This document shows, in pieces, positions 1 through 8,377 of a stretch of 64,000 bases of DNA. The stretch is taken from assembly GCF_011682065.1 (NCBI RefSeq), contig NZ_VUYU01000009.1, positions 1 through 64,000 of the forward strand, in the 5' to 3' direction. The stretch comes from Massilia rubra (GTDB lineage Bacteria; Pseudomonadota; Gammaproteobacteria; Burkholderiales; Burkholderiaceae_D). Position 1 is the stretch's first letter; each line of letters starts with the position of its first letter. Both the position numbers and the translations under genes were made by a program. The notes under the pieces were generated by a model, which saw only the letters and a list, made by a program, of their open reading frames with translations, was not told where the DNA came from and did no database searches.

Positions 1-28
1 CATAGCACCTCAGATCATAAGTGCTATG
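1..28. repeat. Short inverted repeat at window edge
   Basis: Positions 1-8 (CATAGCAC) and 21-28 (GTGCTATG) are exact reverse complements separated by 12 bases. It sits just beyond the dispersed palindromic repeat at 30-56 and 3' of cheW, so it may be part of a transcription-end structure. The left side is cut by the window boundary, so its full extent is unknown. Confidence 0.5.
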
Positions 29-29
29 G

Positions 30-56
30 CCCCCCGCCTGCGCGGGGGCGACGGTG
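30..56. repeat. Copy of dispersed palindromic repeat (half unit)
   Basis: A 7-bp GC stem (31-37 with 42-48, loop CTGC) followed by GCGACGGT. The core matches the right arms of the longer inverted repeats at 21754-21840 and 38601-38682. It lies about 70 bases beyond the cheW stop codon, so like the other two copies it sits at a gene 3' end. It behaves like a REP/BIME-type intergenic repeat; whether it terminates transcription cannot be told from sequence because no T-run follows. Confidence 0.6.
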
Positions 57-124
57 GTTTACGCGCGGCGCCATGCAGGGACGACTGTTACCACGGCAGC
101 TTGTCCAAGGGAGACGGTGGGTTG

Positions 125-607
125 TTACGCAGCCTGCTGCGCCACCGTCTCGCGCCGGATCGACATCAGCTTGTCGATATCGACCAATATCAAACGCCGC
201 CCGTCGGTTTCGCCCAGTCCCATCAGATAATCGCAGCCGTTCTCGCGGGTCATGCCAGGAATCGGCGTGATCTGGTCCGGATACATGCGCACCACGTCGG
301 TCACCCCGTCCACCAACATCCCCATCACGCAGCTCGACAACTGCAGGATGATCACGTCGGTCATCGGGCCGGGCGAGGCGGCGCGCTCGTTGAACGCCAC
401 CCGCATGTCGACCAGCGGCATGATCACGCCGCGCGACACCGCCACGCCCTTGACGATCGTCCCTTCCGAGGCGAAACGCTCGAGCGACTGGAACGTAAGC
501 AATTCTTTCACCTTGCAAAAATCCACCCCGTATTCCATGCCCCCTAGCTGAAAGCTCAGGAACTCCAACTTCCCGACGGGGGCAGACTGCGTTGAAATCG
601 TGTGCAT
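125..607 (-). CDS. cheW: CheW-like chemotaxis adaptor
   Basis: A 160-residue CheW-domain protein. CheW links methyl-accepting chemoreceptors to the CheA kinase at the cytoplasmic membrane. The sequence begins with a short variable tail and then the typical beta-barrel start (FLSFQLGGMEYGVDFCKVKE) and continues with MPLVDMR, LVDGVTDVV and LILVDIDKL, all hallmarks of CheW. A longer frame runs upstream to 907, but the ATG at 607 has a good Shine-Dalgarno (AAAGGA about 8 bases upstream) and gives the normal family length. No other chemotaxis genes are adjacent; the divergent neighbour is an HDOD protein. The solitary location suggests it serves a receptor array or CheA encoded elsewhere. The family call is solid; the specific pathway (swimming, pili or other) is unknown. 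Confidence 0.93.
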   Translation of the reverse strand: MHTISTQSAPVGKLEFLSFQLGGMEYGVDFCKVKELLTFQSLERFASEGTIVKGVAVSRGVIMPLVDMRVAFNERAASPGPMTDVIILQLSSCVMGMLVDGVTDVVRMYPDQITPIPGMTRENGCDYLMGLGETDGRRLILVDIDKLMSIRRETVAQQAA

Positions 608-719
608 GGTGGTCCTTTCGTCTCTGCGGGGCTGCGGCAAGGTCGCGAAACCCCATCGTAATGCGCGTGTGCAAGCGTCTCGTTGAGCGCGATCAAGGTT
701 TGGGGCAGTCTGGCCGCGC

Positions 720-747
720 TTGCAATGCAACGGGAAGTCTTTACAAT
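720..747 (+). promoter_or_regulatory. Putative sigma-70 promoter for the HDOD gene
   Basis: TTGCAA at 720-725 and TACAAT at 742-747 are separated by 16 bases and lie about 50 bases upstream of the HDOD start at 796. This is a near-consensus housekeeping promoter. Confidence 0.5.
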
Positions 748-795
748 GGGGCGGCAATATTCCACGGGGATCATTGCGAACTTGAAGGACGGACA

Positions 796-1860
796 ATGTA
801 TCAATGGGTGAAGCGACTTTTTTCTGCTTCCGAGCCGGCGCCCGACGCGCCAGGCGCGGCGCAGGCCAGCCGGCCATCAACCGTCGCAGCGACCGGCGGC
901 GCGCCACCCGGATCGGCGGCCCAGTTATCGTTCGAGCAGCGCGACGGCGTCAATGGCACCTATTTCAACTGGCTGTTCGAGAATGCCGACGTCACTGGCC
1001 TGGACACCACGCCGCACGAAAACCAGGTGCTCGACGCGCTCACGGCCATCCTGGAGTCGCAGCAATCCGGCGCGGCGCTGGTGCGACGCCTTCCCGGCCT
1101 GCTGCCGCAACTGCTGCAAAGCCTGCGCAGCGATAACTTCTCGGGCGCGCAGCTCTCGCGCACCATCTCCAACGACGTGGTGCTGGTGGCGGCCGTGATC
1201 CGCATGGCCAATACCTCGTTCAAGGGCAGCGGCACCACGATTACCAGCGTCGAACACGCGGTCATGCTGATCGGCCAGGAAGGCTTGCGCCACCTGATCA
1301 CCAGCGTCGCCTTCCGCCCCATCATCGACCTCAATTCGGGCCAGTACACACGCTTGCTGGCGCCGCGCATCTGGGACCAGTCCGAGCGCTGCGCGGTGGC
1401 CAACCGCATGCTGGCCGAAGCCATGGGCGTCGATCCTTTCGAAGCCTTCCTCGCCGGGCTGGTACAGAACGTGGGCTTGATCGTCACCCTGCGCATCATG
1501 GACCAGATGAGCCAGGGAGAGAAAGAACTGGGCTCGGAGATGTTCTGCGCGCGCCTGGTGCGCGACGCCCGCATCCTGAGCTGCAGCATCGGGCGCGAAT
1601 GGAATTTCCCGGAGAACGTGGTCACCGCCATCGGCGAGCAGGCCGGCATGCGCAAGGGCGTGCCGGTGTCGCCGCTAGGACGCTTGCTGACCCAGTCCGA
1701 TTACCTGAGCAAGGTGCGCATCCTGGTCGATAACGAACGCCTGGGACAGGACGATGCCGTGTTGTTCAAGGGACTGTCGGCGCAGGCCATGGCGTGTTAC
1801 CGCGCGCTCGACGCGATCGAAGACGATGTCGTGGCGGCGCCGGCGGCCGCGGCGCCGTGA
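796..1860 (+). CDS. HDOD-domain signalling protein
   Basis: A 354-residue protein whose body (about residues 80-290) is an HDOD domain, a catalytically inactive relative of HD phosphohydrolases found in bacterial signalling. Visible features are the helix-rich pattern NDVVLVAAVIRMANTSF, SVEHAVMLIGQEGLRHLIT and the AFLAGLVQNVGLIV segment that replaces the HD metal site. The first 60 residues are low-complexity, rich in Ala and Pro. The ATG at 796 has GAAGGA seven bases upstream; the frame is open further upstream but without a start signal. Its stop codon overlaps the GTG start of arfB in a GTGA, so the two are translationally coupled. It is divergent from cheW, which fits a role in motility or c-di-GMP signalling, but the exact partner cannot be read from sequence. 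Confidence 0.88.
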   Translation: MYQWVKRLFSASEPAPDAPGAAQASRPSTVAATGGAPPGSAAQLSFEQRDGVNGTYFNWLFENADVTGLDTTPHENQVLDALTAILESQQSGAALVRRLPGLLPQLLQSLRSDNFSGAQLSRTISNDVVLVAAVIRMANTSFKGSGTTITSVEHAVMLIGQEGLRHLITSVAFRPIIDLNSGQYTRLLAPRIWDQSERCAVANRMLAEAMGVDPFEAFLAGLVQNVGLIVTLRIMDQMSQGEKELGSEMFCARLVRDARILSCSIGREWNFPENVVTAIGEQAGMRKGVPVSPLGRLLTQSDYLSKVRILVDNERLGQDDAVLFKGLSAQAMACYRALDAIEDDVVAAPAAAAP

Positions 1861-2255
1861 ACGCAACGATCGATCCGGGCGAGGTGGAGTTTTCCGCCAT
1901 CCGCGCCCAGGGGCCTGGCGGCCAGAATGTGAACAAGGTCTCGTGCGCGGTGCATGCGCGCTTCGACGTGGGCGCGTCCTCGCTGCCCGAGGCGATCAAG
2001 GAGCGGCTGCTGGCCCTGTCGGACCAGCGCATCACCCAGGCCGGCGTGGTGGTGCTCAAGGCGCAGCAGTCGCGCAGCCTGGAACAGAACAAGGAAGATG
2101 CGCTGCGCAGGTTGCAGGAGCTGGTCGACAGCGTGGCGGTGCTGCCCACGATACGGCGCGCGACCAAGCCGACCAGGGGCTCGCAGCGCCGCCGGCTCGA
2201 TTCGAAGACCAAGAGCGGGCAGACCAAGGCGATGCGGGGCAAGGTCAGCGAGTAG
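1857..2255 (+). CDS. arfB: Alternative ribosome-rescue factor ArfB (YaeJ)
   Basis: A 132-residue class-I release-factor-like peptidyl-tRNA hydrolase that frees stalled non-stop ribosomes. The catalytic GGQ motif is present in AQGPGGQNVNKV near residue 25, and the C-terminal tail is strongly basic (KTKSGQTKAMRGK), as required for binding the empty mRNA channel. An upstream ATG at 1794 exists, but the GTG at 1857 gives the conserved N-terminus (NATIDPGEVEFSAIRA) and the usual length (E. coli 140 residues); it overlaps the HDOD stop in GTGA, so translation is probably by reinitiation. Convergent with the FapA-like gene with only six bases between stop codons. Confidence 0.93.
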   Translation: MNATIDPGEVEFSAIRAQGPGGQNVNKVSCAVHARFDVGASSLPEAIKERLLALSDQRITQAGVVVLKAQQSRSLEQNKEDALRRLQELVDSVAVLPTIRRATKPTRGSQRRRLDSKTKSGQTKAMRGKVSE

Positions 2256-2261
2256 CGCGTC

Positions 2262-4151
2262 TCACGCCCCGCTCTTCCAATCGACCGCCCCCTCCTCCCC
2301 CGCAAAAATCACCTCCCCCTCGGCGCGCTTGCGCAGTTTGAGCTTGATGTCCTTGGCCGGCAAGTCGTAGATGCTGGCGCCGTCCGGCTGGTAGCTCATC
2401 CCCCGCACCACCGTCTCGCCCTCGATCCGCTTGACCGTCACCGAACTGACGCCGGCGCTGTCGACGCGCTGGCGCACCAGTTCCGCCAGCAGCGCGGCGC
2501 CGGCCTGCTGCTCCGTTTCGGCCGCCTTCACGTCCAGCGACACCCTGGCGATCGCCTTCAAGGCCGGCCCCGCCGCCAACGCCATCTTCTGGAACATCGG
2601 CACCTGCTCGTCGGTCAAGATCAACTCCTTCTTGCGCACCTTGGAGGCCAGCATGACGTACTTGCGCACTTCCGGCTCATTGGTCATCGCGTCCATCTCG
2701 GCCTTGCGCCGCAGCGCCAGCGCGGCGAACTGCGCGACCCGCGCCGTCATCGTCTCGATCACCTCGTCCAGGCGCGCGCTGTCGGGTTGCAGCGCGAAGA
2801 TGGTCATCTCGCTCTGCCGGCGCGGCCCGGCGCTGTTGACCGTCACCGTGCGCGCCGCGATGGCGCAGCCCTCGGCCTGGCTGATCGTCACGTCCTCGCC
2901 CATGATCTCGCAGTTCACCGCGTGCATGATGGTCACGCGCGTGCCGGAAATGACGCAGCTCTCGGCGCGGTTGAGCACCACCTCGCCGGCGCTGGCCTGG
3001 ATCACCGAGCCCGACGCCACGCCCTTGACGCGGATATCCCCGCGCGCGTTATGCGCCGTGCCGCCGACCAGGTTGCGGTTCAACAGCACCGTGCCGCCGC
3101 GCGAGATGATGTTCCCGAACACGTCGGCGTGAATTGTGATGCCCTCGCCTTCGACCACGCGCTTTTCCTGCACTTCGCCGAATTCTTCGAAGTCGCCGGT
3201 CAGTTTCAGGTTGCCGGTGGTGCGCGCGCTCACGCCATCGCGGCTGATGATCTTGTCGCCCACCGAAATCTGGCCGCTCTTGCTGTCCACATTCAAAAAA
3301 CCGGCGTGCTGCGCGATCAGGAATTCACCCTCGCCCGAGACCTCGACCACGGTCCCCGGTCCGGCCATGGGCGCCACTTCGGTATCCTTCGGCACGGGCG
3401 CTTCGATGCGCAATCCGGACAGCTCAAAACCCGGCTTGCCCGCCACGCGCGGCACCTTCTTGAGCAGCCGCACCCCCTTCTCGACCTGCGGAAAGCGGTT
3501 CTGGAAGGCCATCAGATCGAGCTTGCCGTTGGCCAGTTGCAGCGGCGCGTCGCTGCGATGCAGGTCGCTGGTCACTTCGATCACATGCGCGTCGCGCCCG
3601 GCCCGTGGTTCGAGCAGCCTGGCCACCACCACGCGCTCGGACTTGCCGCCGTCGATGGCCTGGCGCACCGCCTCGACATCGATCCCGAAACGGATGCCCT
3701 TGCCCCACATGTCGGCGATGAATTCGTCCACATCGAGCCGCTCGGGGGTGCCCGGGCCATCCGGGTCGGCGGGGTCGGCCACGTACACCGGCTCGAAAAA
3801 ATATTCAGCCTTGCCGCGGTTGATCTTGACCGCCTTGTAGAGCGGGCGCCGCAGCGGGCTGAAAGGCCGGATGGCCGAGGCCAAGCGGATGATCACATGG
3901 CCCTCGGCGGATTTGGGCAAGGGCGGGCCGGCGCCGTAAATGGCCTTGATCAGCAAGGGATAGTCGAGCTCGACCAGATAACTGGTGGCGAAGATGCGGT
4001 CGATGGCGGCGCCGAAGGTCGTGCCGAGCACGCTCGGGTCGCCGTACACGCCGTCGTGACGCTCGATGATGCAGTGATCCAGCTCGGGCATTGCATCGCC
4101 CGGGCCGGGGGCCGGACGGGGCGAACTTGCGCCAGAAAATTCAATCGACAA
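2262..4151 (-). CDS. FapA/DUF342-family beta-solenoid protein
   Basis: About 629 residues matching the FapA (DUF342, flagellar assembly protein A-like) family. The middle (about residues 250-450) shows the family's right-handed beta-helix with short repeating strands such as VVLNRAESCVISGTRVTIM and EDVTISQAEGCAIAARTV, then a charged coiled-coil (about 480-560). The N-terminal part matches the FapA_N region in general layout. The start is unclear: a TTG at 4151 follows a GGAG at good spacing, another TTG at 4175 follows AGGTG, and the first ATG is at 4091; I prefer 4151. It is a single gene with no flagellar neighbours. In other bacteria members influence flagellar assembly or surface polysaccharide; its role here is not known. 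Confidence 0.82.
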   Translation of the reverse strand: MSIEFSGASSPRPAPGPGDAMPELDHCIIERHDGVYGDPSVLGTTFGAAIDRIFATSYLVELDYPLLIKAIYGAGPPLPKSAEGHVIIRLASAIRPFSPLRRPLYKAVKINRGKAEYFFEPVYVADPADPDGPGTPERLDVDEFIADMWGKGIRFGIDVEAVRQAIDGGKSERVVVARLLEPRAGRDAHVIEVTSDLHRSDAPLQLANGKLDLMAFQNRFPQVEKGVRLLKKVPRVAGKPGFELSGLRIEAPVPKDTEVAPMAGPGTVVEVSGEGEFLIAQHAGFLNVDSKSGQISVGDKIISRDGVSARTTGNLKLTGDFEEFGEVQEKRVVEGEGITIHADVFGNIISRGGTVLLNRNLVGGTAHNARGDIRVKGVASGSVIQASAGEVVLNRAESCVISGTRVTIMHAVNCEIMGEDVTISQAEGCAIAARTVTVNSAGPRRQSEMTIFALQPDSARLDEVIETMTARVAQFAALALRRKAEMDAMTNEPEVRKYVMLASKVRKKELILTDEQVPMFQKMALAAGPALKAIARVSLDVKAAETEQQAGAALLAELVRQRVDSAGVSSVTVKRIEGETVVRGMSYQPDGASIYDLPAKDIKLKLRKRAEGEVIFAGEEGAVDWKSGA

Positions 4152-4359
4152 GACGTCACTCCATTGCTGATGCAAGCTTATACACCTGGCAAGTATATTT
4201 CGCTATTGGTAAGTTTTTTCTAGCGTAACAGGTTGTCTCATCCAAATAAACAATTGGATGCGCGAAACTCAGCAAATGTAACAATCGGGGGAATGGGGTG
4301 GTGCGCGGGGGAGGCAGGTGCGCGATGGCGCCGGGCGCCGTGGCGCGCCCGGGAGTGGG

Positions 4360-4743
4360 TCAGCGGCGCGGCGCGTTCTTGTAGATGTCGACGCCGGCTT
4401 CGTTGATCTGGCGCCGCAGGTCGCGCCGCTCGTCGGCCGTCATGCGGCTGCCACGCCGGGCGGCGTCGGCATTCTGGGCGTTTTGGTCCTGCTGGGCCTG
4501 CAACTGGCGACGCTGGTCGTCGGCGCGCGCTTCGAACTGGCGCTGGGTATCCTGGCGCTGCTGCTGGGCGCGCTGAGCGTCGGCCATGCGCTGGGCATCG
4601 CGTTCCTTGTCGCCGGGATTGGCTTGGGCCACGGACAAGCCGGCGCAAGCGAACAGGCAGCACACAGCAACGCGACGGACGAACGCATGCCTGCAACGAT
4701 CTGCGAGGGTGGCTGTCTTGGTTTCGGTGTGTGCGTTATTCAT
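4360..4743 (-). CDS. Small exported Gln/Arg-rich protein
   Basis: A 127-residue protein with a Sec signal peptide (positively charged RHAFVRR, then hydrophobic VAVCCLFACAGLS, cleavage near VAQA-N) followed by a mature region dominated by Q, R, D and A (RAQQQRQDTQRQFEARADDQ), which predicts one long charged helix or coiled coil. The ATG at 4743 has AGAGGA upstream; the open frame extends to 4950 but that would put the signal peptide internally. It is divergent from ompR, so it could share the 4744-4940 control region and be an envelope-stress or osmoregulated gene. I recognise no named family. Confidence 0.72.
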   Translation of the reverse strand: MNNAHTETKTATLADRCRHAFVRRVAVCCLFACAGLSVAQANPGDKERDAQRMADAQRAQQQRQDTQRQFEARADDQRRQLQAQQDQNAQNADAARRGSRMTADERRDLRRQINEAGVDIYKNAPRR

Positions 4744-4840
4744 CGTGATCCTCTTCCGCAGTGCCTGATAAACATATAAGCTTGACCTGCTACTGGAACT
4801 CAGTGTATGACCATTTGCATCTGGGCATAAGCCGAATTGG

Positions 4841-4869
4841 GTAAAGTTTGTAACAGTATGTAATGACCT
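4841..4869 (+). promoter_or_regulatory. Tandem GTAA repeats, possible OmpR sites
   Basis: GTAA recurs at 4841, 4850 and 4860 (GTAAAGTTT, GTAACAGTAT, GTAATGACCT), a spacing of 9-10 bases. OmpR-family regulators bind tandem direct repeats about 10 bp apart with GTAAC-like half-sites. Being 70-100 bases upstream of ompR, these could mediate autoregulation and control of the divergent exported protein gene. Inference only. Confidence 0.35.
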
Positions 4870-4940
4870 TCGCGCATCGTGTTCTATCGGGCGATAAGAC
4901 GTTACCATAGCGACATGAATCTGACAAATCTGACAGCCAA

Positions 4941-5717
4941 ATGAACACACCAGCCTCCCCTACCTCAGGCAACAATACAACGCAGGCGAACGCCAATGGT
5001 CACGCCGCCAAGATTATGGTAGTCGACGACGACGTGCGCCTGCGCGATTTGCTGCGCCGCTATCTTACCGAACAGGGCTTTTTGGTGGTCACCGCCGAGA
5101 GCGCGCCCGCCATGAACAAGCTGTGGCTGCGCGAGCGCTACGACCTGCTGGTGCTCGACCTGATGCTGCCCGGCGAAGACGGCCTGTCGATCTGCCGCCG
5201 CCTGCGCGGCGCGGGCGACCAGACCCCGATCATCATGCTCACCGCCAAAGGCGAAGACGTGGACCGCATCGTCGGCCTCGAAATGGGCGCCGACGACTAC
5301 CTGCCCAAGCCCTTCAATCCGCGCGAACTGGTGGCCCGTATCGGCGCCGTCCTGCGCCGCAAGGGGCCGGACGAGATTCCGGGCGCGCCATCCGAAACGC
5401 CGCAGTCCTTCGAGTTCGGCCAGTTCGTGCTGGACCTGGGCACGCGCACGCTGAAGAAAAATGGCGAGACGGTGCCGCTGACGACCGGCGAATTCTCGGT
5501 GCTCAAGGTGTTCGCACGCCATGCGCGCCAGCCGCTCTCGCGCGAAAAGCTCATGGAGCTGGCGCGCGGACGCGAATACGAAGTCTTCGACCGCAGCCTG
5601 GACGTGCAGATTTCGCGCCTGCGCAAGCTGATCGAGCCCGATCCCTCGTCCCCGCTGTACATCCAGACCGTGTGGGGCCTGGGCTATGTGTTCATTCCTG
5701 AAGGCCAGCCACGCTAG
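4941..5717 (+). CDS. ompR: OmpR-family response regulator
   Basis: A 258-residue two-component response regulator: receiver domain (about 24-140) with the acidic pair in VVDDDVRLRD, phospho-acceptor Asp at residue 73 in LVLDLMLPGEDG, conserved Thr (MLTAKG) and Lys (LPKPFNP), then a winged-helix DNA-binding domain (about 160-255) ending QTVWGLGYVFIP. Very similar to OmpR, with an N-terminal extension of about 18 polar residues. It overlaps the following kinase start by one base (TAGTG), so the two form an operon. OmpR/EnvZ responds to osmolarity and acid and controls porins in Enterobacteria; targets here are unknown. Confidence 0.94.
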   Translation: MNTPASPTSGNNTTQANANGHAAKIMVVDDDVRLRDLLRRYLTEQGFLVVTAESAPAMNKLWLRERYDLLVLDLMLPGEDGLSICRRLRGAGDQTPIIMLTAKGEDVDRIVGLEMGADDYLPKPFNPRELVARIGAVLRRKGPDEIPGAPSETPQSFEFGQFVLDLGTRTLKKNGETVPLTTGEFSVLKVFARHARQPLSREKLMELARGREYEVFDRSLDVQISRLRKLIEPDPSSPLYIQTVWGLGYVFIPEGQPR

Positions 5718-7090
5718 TGTTTGCACGCGATTCAAGCACGCCTCACAGCACGCAAATGAGCTGGCTCAGGAGCGGCCTGTTCTGGCGCACCTTCCTCTTG
5801 CTCAGCATCCTGACCACGGTGTCCATGGCCTCGTGGATCGGGATGATCAGCGCCGTGCAGCGCGGTCCGCAAGTCGAACAGACGGCCGACCTGGTCATTT
5901 CGGTGGTGACCATCACCAAAGCCGCCCTGACCCACTCCGCGCCCGAACTGCGGCGCGAGCTGCTGTTCGAATTGGTCAGCAACGAAGGCATCCGCATCTT
6001 TACGCTGGAGAGTTCCGACGCGGTCGATCCGCCGCCGGACAGCACGCTGATGCCGGAAATCGAAGCCATCATCAAATCCAAGCTGGGCGCCGACACGCGT
6101 TTTTCGAGCCGCGTGAACGGCACCGCCGGTTTCTGGATCAGTTTTAAGATCGACGACGACAGTTACTGGCTGATGCTCGAACGCGAACGCCTGGAAGGCT
6201 TGACCGGCGTGCAGTGGCTCGGCTGGGCCACGGTGGTGGGCGCCTTGTCGGTGGTCGGCGCGGCGCTCATTTCGAGCCTGGTCAACCTGCCGCTGGCGCG
6301 CCTGACAGCCGCGGCGCGCGCCATCGCCCAGGGCAAAAAACCGGACCGGCTGCCGGAAAAAGGCTCGAAAGAGATCATCGAAGCCAATCGCAGCTTCAAC
6401 CAGATGGTGGAAGACTTGCAGCAGGTCGAATCGGATCGCGCCGTCATCCTGGCCGGCATTTCGCACGACCTGCGCACGCCGCTCACGCGCATGCAGCTCG
6501 AGCTGGAAATGGCCAAGCTCAGTAACGAAGCGCGCGAAGGCATGCAGTCCGATATCGAACAGATGGACGCCATCATCGGCCAGTTCCTCGACTACGCCAA
6601 GCCGACCGAGGCGGCCACGTTTGTTCCGGTCGATATCGGCGAACTGCTGCAGGACACCGCGCGCGAAGCGGAGCGCATGCTCGACATCCATGTCACGACC
6701 CATATCGAAGAAGGCGTGCACGTGATGGGCAACGCCACCGACCTGCGGCGCGTCTTCAACAACCTGGTGGAGAACGCGCGCCGCTACGGCAAGACGCCGG
6801 GCAGCGACTTTACCGAACTCGATATTTCGTGCCGCATCAAGCCGCACGGCCTGGGCAAGCGCGTGGTGATCGAAGTGCAGGACCACGGCCAGGGCGTGCC
6901 GGACGATCATATCGAACTGCTGCTCAAGCCGTTCACGCGCATGGACAGCGCGCGCGGACAGGCCAACGGCGCCGGGCTCGGACTGGCGATCGTGGAACGG
7001 GTGGTCTTGCGCCACAACGCCGAACTCCAGGTCAGCAACCGCGACGGCGGCGGCCTGCGCATCGCGCTGGTGATGGCGCTGGCGAGCTAA
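5717..7090 (+). CDS. envZ: EnvZ-like sensor histidine kinase
   Basis: A 457-residue inner-membrane kinase. Transmembrane segments lie near residues 22-46 and 165-188 with a periplasmic sensor loop of about 120 residues between them, then a HAMP linker (about 188-240), HisKA with phospho-acceptor His250 in ISHDLRTPLTRM, and a HATPase domain (N-box NNLVENARRYG, G-boxes DHGQGVP and GAGLGLAIV). The first candidate start is a GTG at 5717 overlapping the ompR stop; an ATG at 5756 would remove 13 residues and begin just before the first membrane segment. Its stop codon overlaps that of the convergent lectin gene by four bases (7087-7090). Confidence 0.93.
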   Translation: MFARDSSTPHSTQMSWLRSGLFWRTFLLLSILTTVSMASWIGMISAVQRGPQVEQTADLVISVVTITKAALTHSAPELRRELLFELVSNEGIRIFTLESSDAVDPPPDSTLMPEIEAIIKSKLGADTRFSSRVNGTAGFWISFKIDDDSYWLMLERERLEGLTGVQWLGWATVVGALSVVGAALISSLVNLPLARLTAAARAIAQGKKPDRLPEKGSKEIIEANRSFNQMVEDLQQVESDRAVILAGISHDLRTPLTRMQLELEMAKLSNEAREGMQSDIEQMDAIIGQFLDYAKPTEAATFVPVDIGELLQDTAREAERMLDIHVTTHIEEGVHVMGNATDLRRVFNNLVENARRYGKTPGSDFTELDISCRIKPHGLGKRVVIEVQDHGQGVPDDHIELLLKPFTRMDSARGQANGAGLGLAIVERVVLRHNAELQVSNRDGGGLRIALVMALAS

Positions 7091-8163
7091 TTGCTCTCCA
7101 GAAAGCGCCAGGTGCCGCTCTTACCGTCGCGGTCGCGGGTAGGGCTTGCCGACACGCAGAACAGATTTTGCTGGCACCCCGCGCCCCGGATATCCAGATA
7201 CGAAAAATAGCCGTACGGTGCAAAGTTATTCAGCAAATGAATCCCCTGGCCCGAATAAATATGGTGGCGCGGCGCTTCCACTGTCCAGATACTGGAATCG
7301 ATGCCGGTATTTTTGGTCAGCGAGGCCGATACGCAGAAGATATTCTCCTTGCAGCCAATGCCGCGCACGTCAAGATAACCGCCGAAAAGGCGATATGGCG
7401 GCATGTCGTCATTTGCCAGCGGATATTGGCTTTTCAAAAAGACTTTATCTCCCGGCCTGACTTGCTCACCTGCCATCTTGGCCTGCGCCGAGACAATCAT
7501 CCAGGTACCGGTCAAACCGTCGCGATGATCCGAGGCCGACGTGGAAACACATAAAGTATTGCCATTGCAACCGCTGGCGCGCACATCCAGATAGCCGCCA
7601 CCCCAGTTCCCGTAGCCGTTCTGCACATGATAAAGCTGGCCGTAACGGACCACGGGACCGTGGGCACGCGCCTGCGCAGTGACCATTGAGCACCACACCG
7701 TGCCGGTAATCTGGCCAGGAACGCCTTTGTACATGCAGACATTGGCGTCATCTTGCAAGGCGAGGAAAAATGGTCCGTCGCCACGCGCACTGTTCGACAG
7801 GCACCACGCGACATAACCGTCGGTCCTGTAGGTACACAGATTGCCGTCGGTCTGCACATTGGTGGCATAGGTTCCGGCGGGCGCCGCCGACGAGCGCGTG
7901 CACCAGATATAGCTACCGTCAACTTCATGGTAAACGCAGAAATTCCCGTCGGCCTGCGTGAGCAGGTAAAAATCTCCTTTAGGTGAACTGAGATATTCCC
8001 CCATTTTGATGGAATTTCCACCGACAACGGTTGATCCTTTATCGACCTCGGCCGCGAAGACGGGCGCGATGGAGAACAGCAGCAGCACGGCCCCCATCAA
8101 TACGATCAGCTTCGACCATGTGATCGCACTCGGCAAAGGGAATCTAAAAGTGTTATTAAGCAT
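7087..8163 (-). CDS. Secreted bulb-type lectin with three C-terminal repeats
   Basis: A 358-residue exported protein: hydrophobic signal peptide with probable cleavage after VFA (residue 38). Residues 42-160 form a B-lectin domain with three mannose-site motifs QxDxNxxxY at 70-78, 104-112 and 137-145, each carrying a Cys where plant lectins usually have Val. Residues 165-355 contain three repeats of about 55 residues centred on YLDVRASGC, YLDVRGIGC and YLDIRGAGC, each with a GC-x5-C pair and most ending in GTW; three such repeats suggest a beta-trefoil-like second sugar-binding domain. GC content is visibly lower than the neighbours and the gene stands alone, consistent with acquisition. Probable role: binding glycans outside the cell (competitors, hosts or matrix); no enzyme motif is seen. 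Confidence 0.8.
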   Translation of the reverse strand: MLNNTFRFPLPSAITWSKLIVLMGAVLLLFSIAPVFAAEVDKGSTVVGGNSIKMGEYLSSPKGDFYLLTQADGNFCVYHEVDGSYIWCTRSSAAPAGTYATNVQTDGNLCTYRTDGYVAWCLSNSARGDGPFFLALQDDANVCMYKGVPGQITGTVWCSMVTAQARAHGPVVRYGQLYHVQNGYGNWGGGYLDVRASGCNGNTLCVSTSASDHRDGLTGTWMIVSAQAKMAGEQVRPGDKVFLKSQYPLANDDMPPYRLFGGYLDVRGIGCKENIFCVSASLTKNTGIDSSIWTVEAPRHHIYSGQGIHLLNNFAPYGYFSYLDIRGAGCQQNLFCVSASPTRDRDGKSGTWRFLESN

Positions 8164-8377
8164 GTTTTACTCCAGTTGAGATAGCTGCATGAACATGAAT
8201 GACACGTCTGGTCGCTGCGCTGTCTTTACTGGACGAGCCCGGCTTGAGCTGATTCTACTGGGAATAAAATTGTTATTTAATTAATTTCCGGCGTGACCGA
8301 TTCTTTGTGTTTCGATGTAGCTATAGCGCGACATTTAGTCGAATGAAGGAGGTTGAGCGCTATAAACACCGGCAAAC

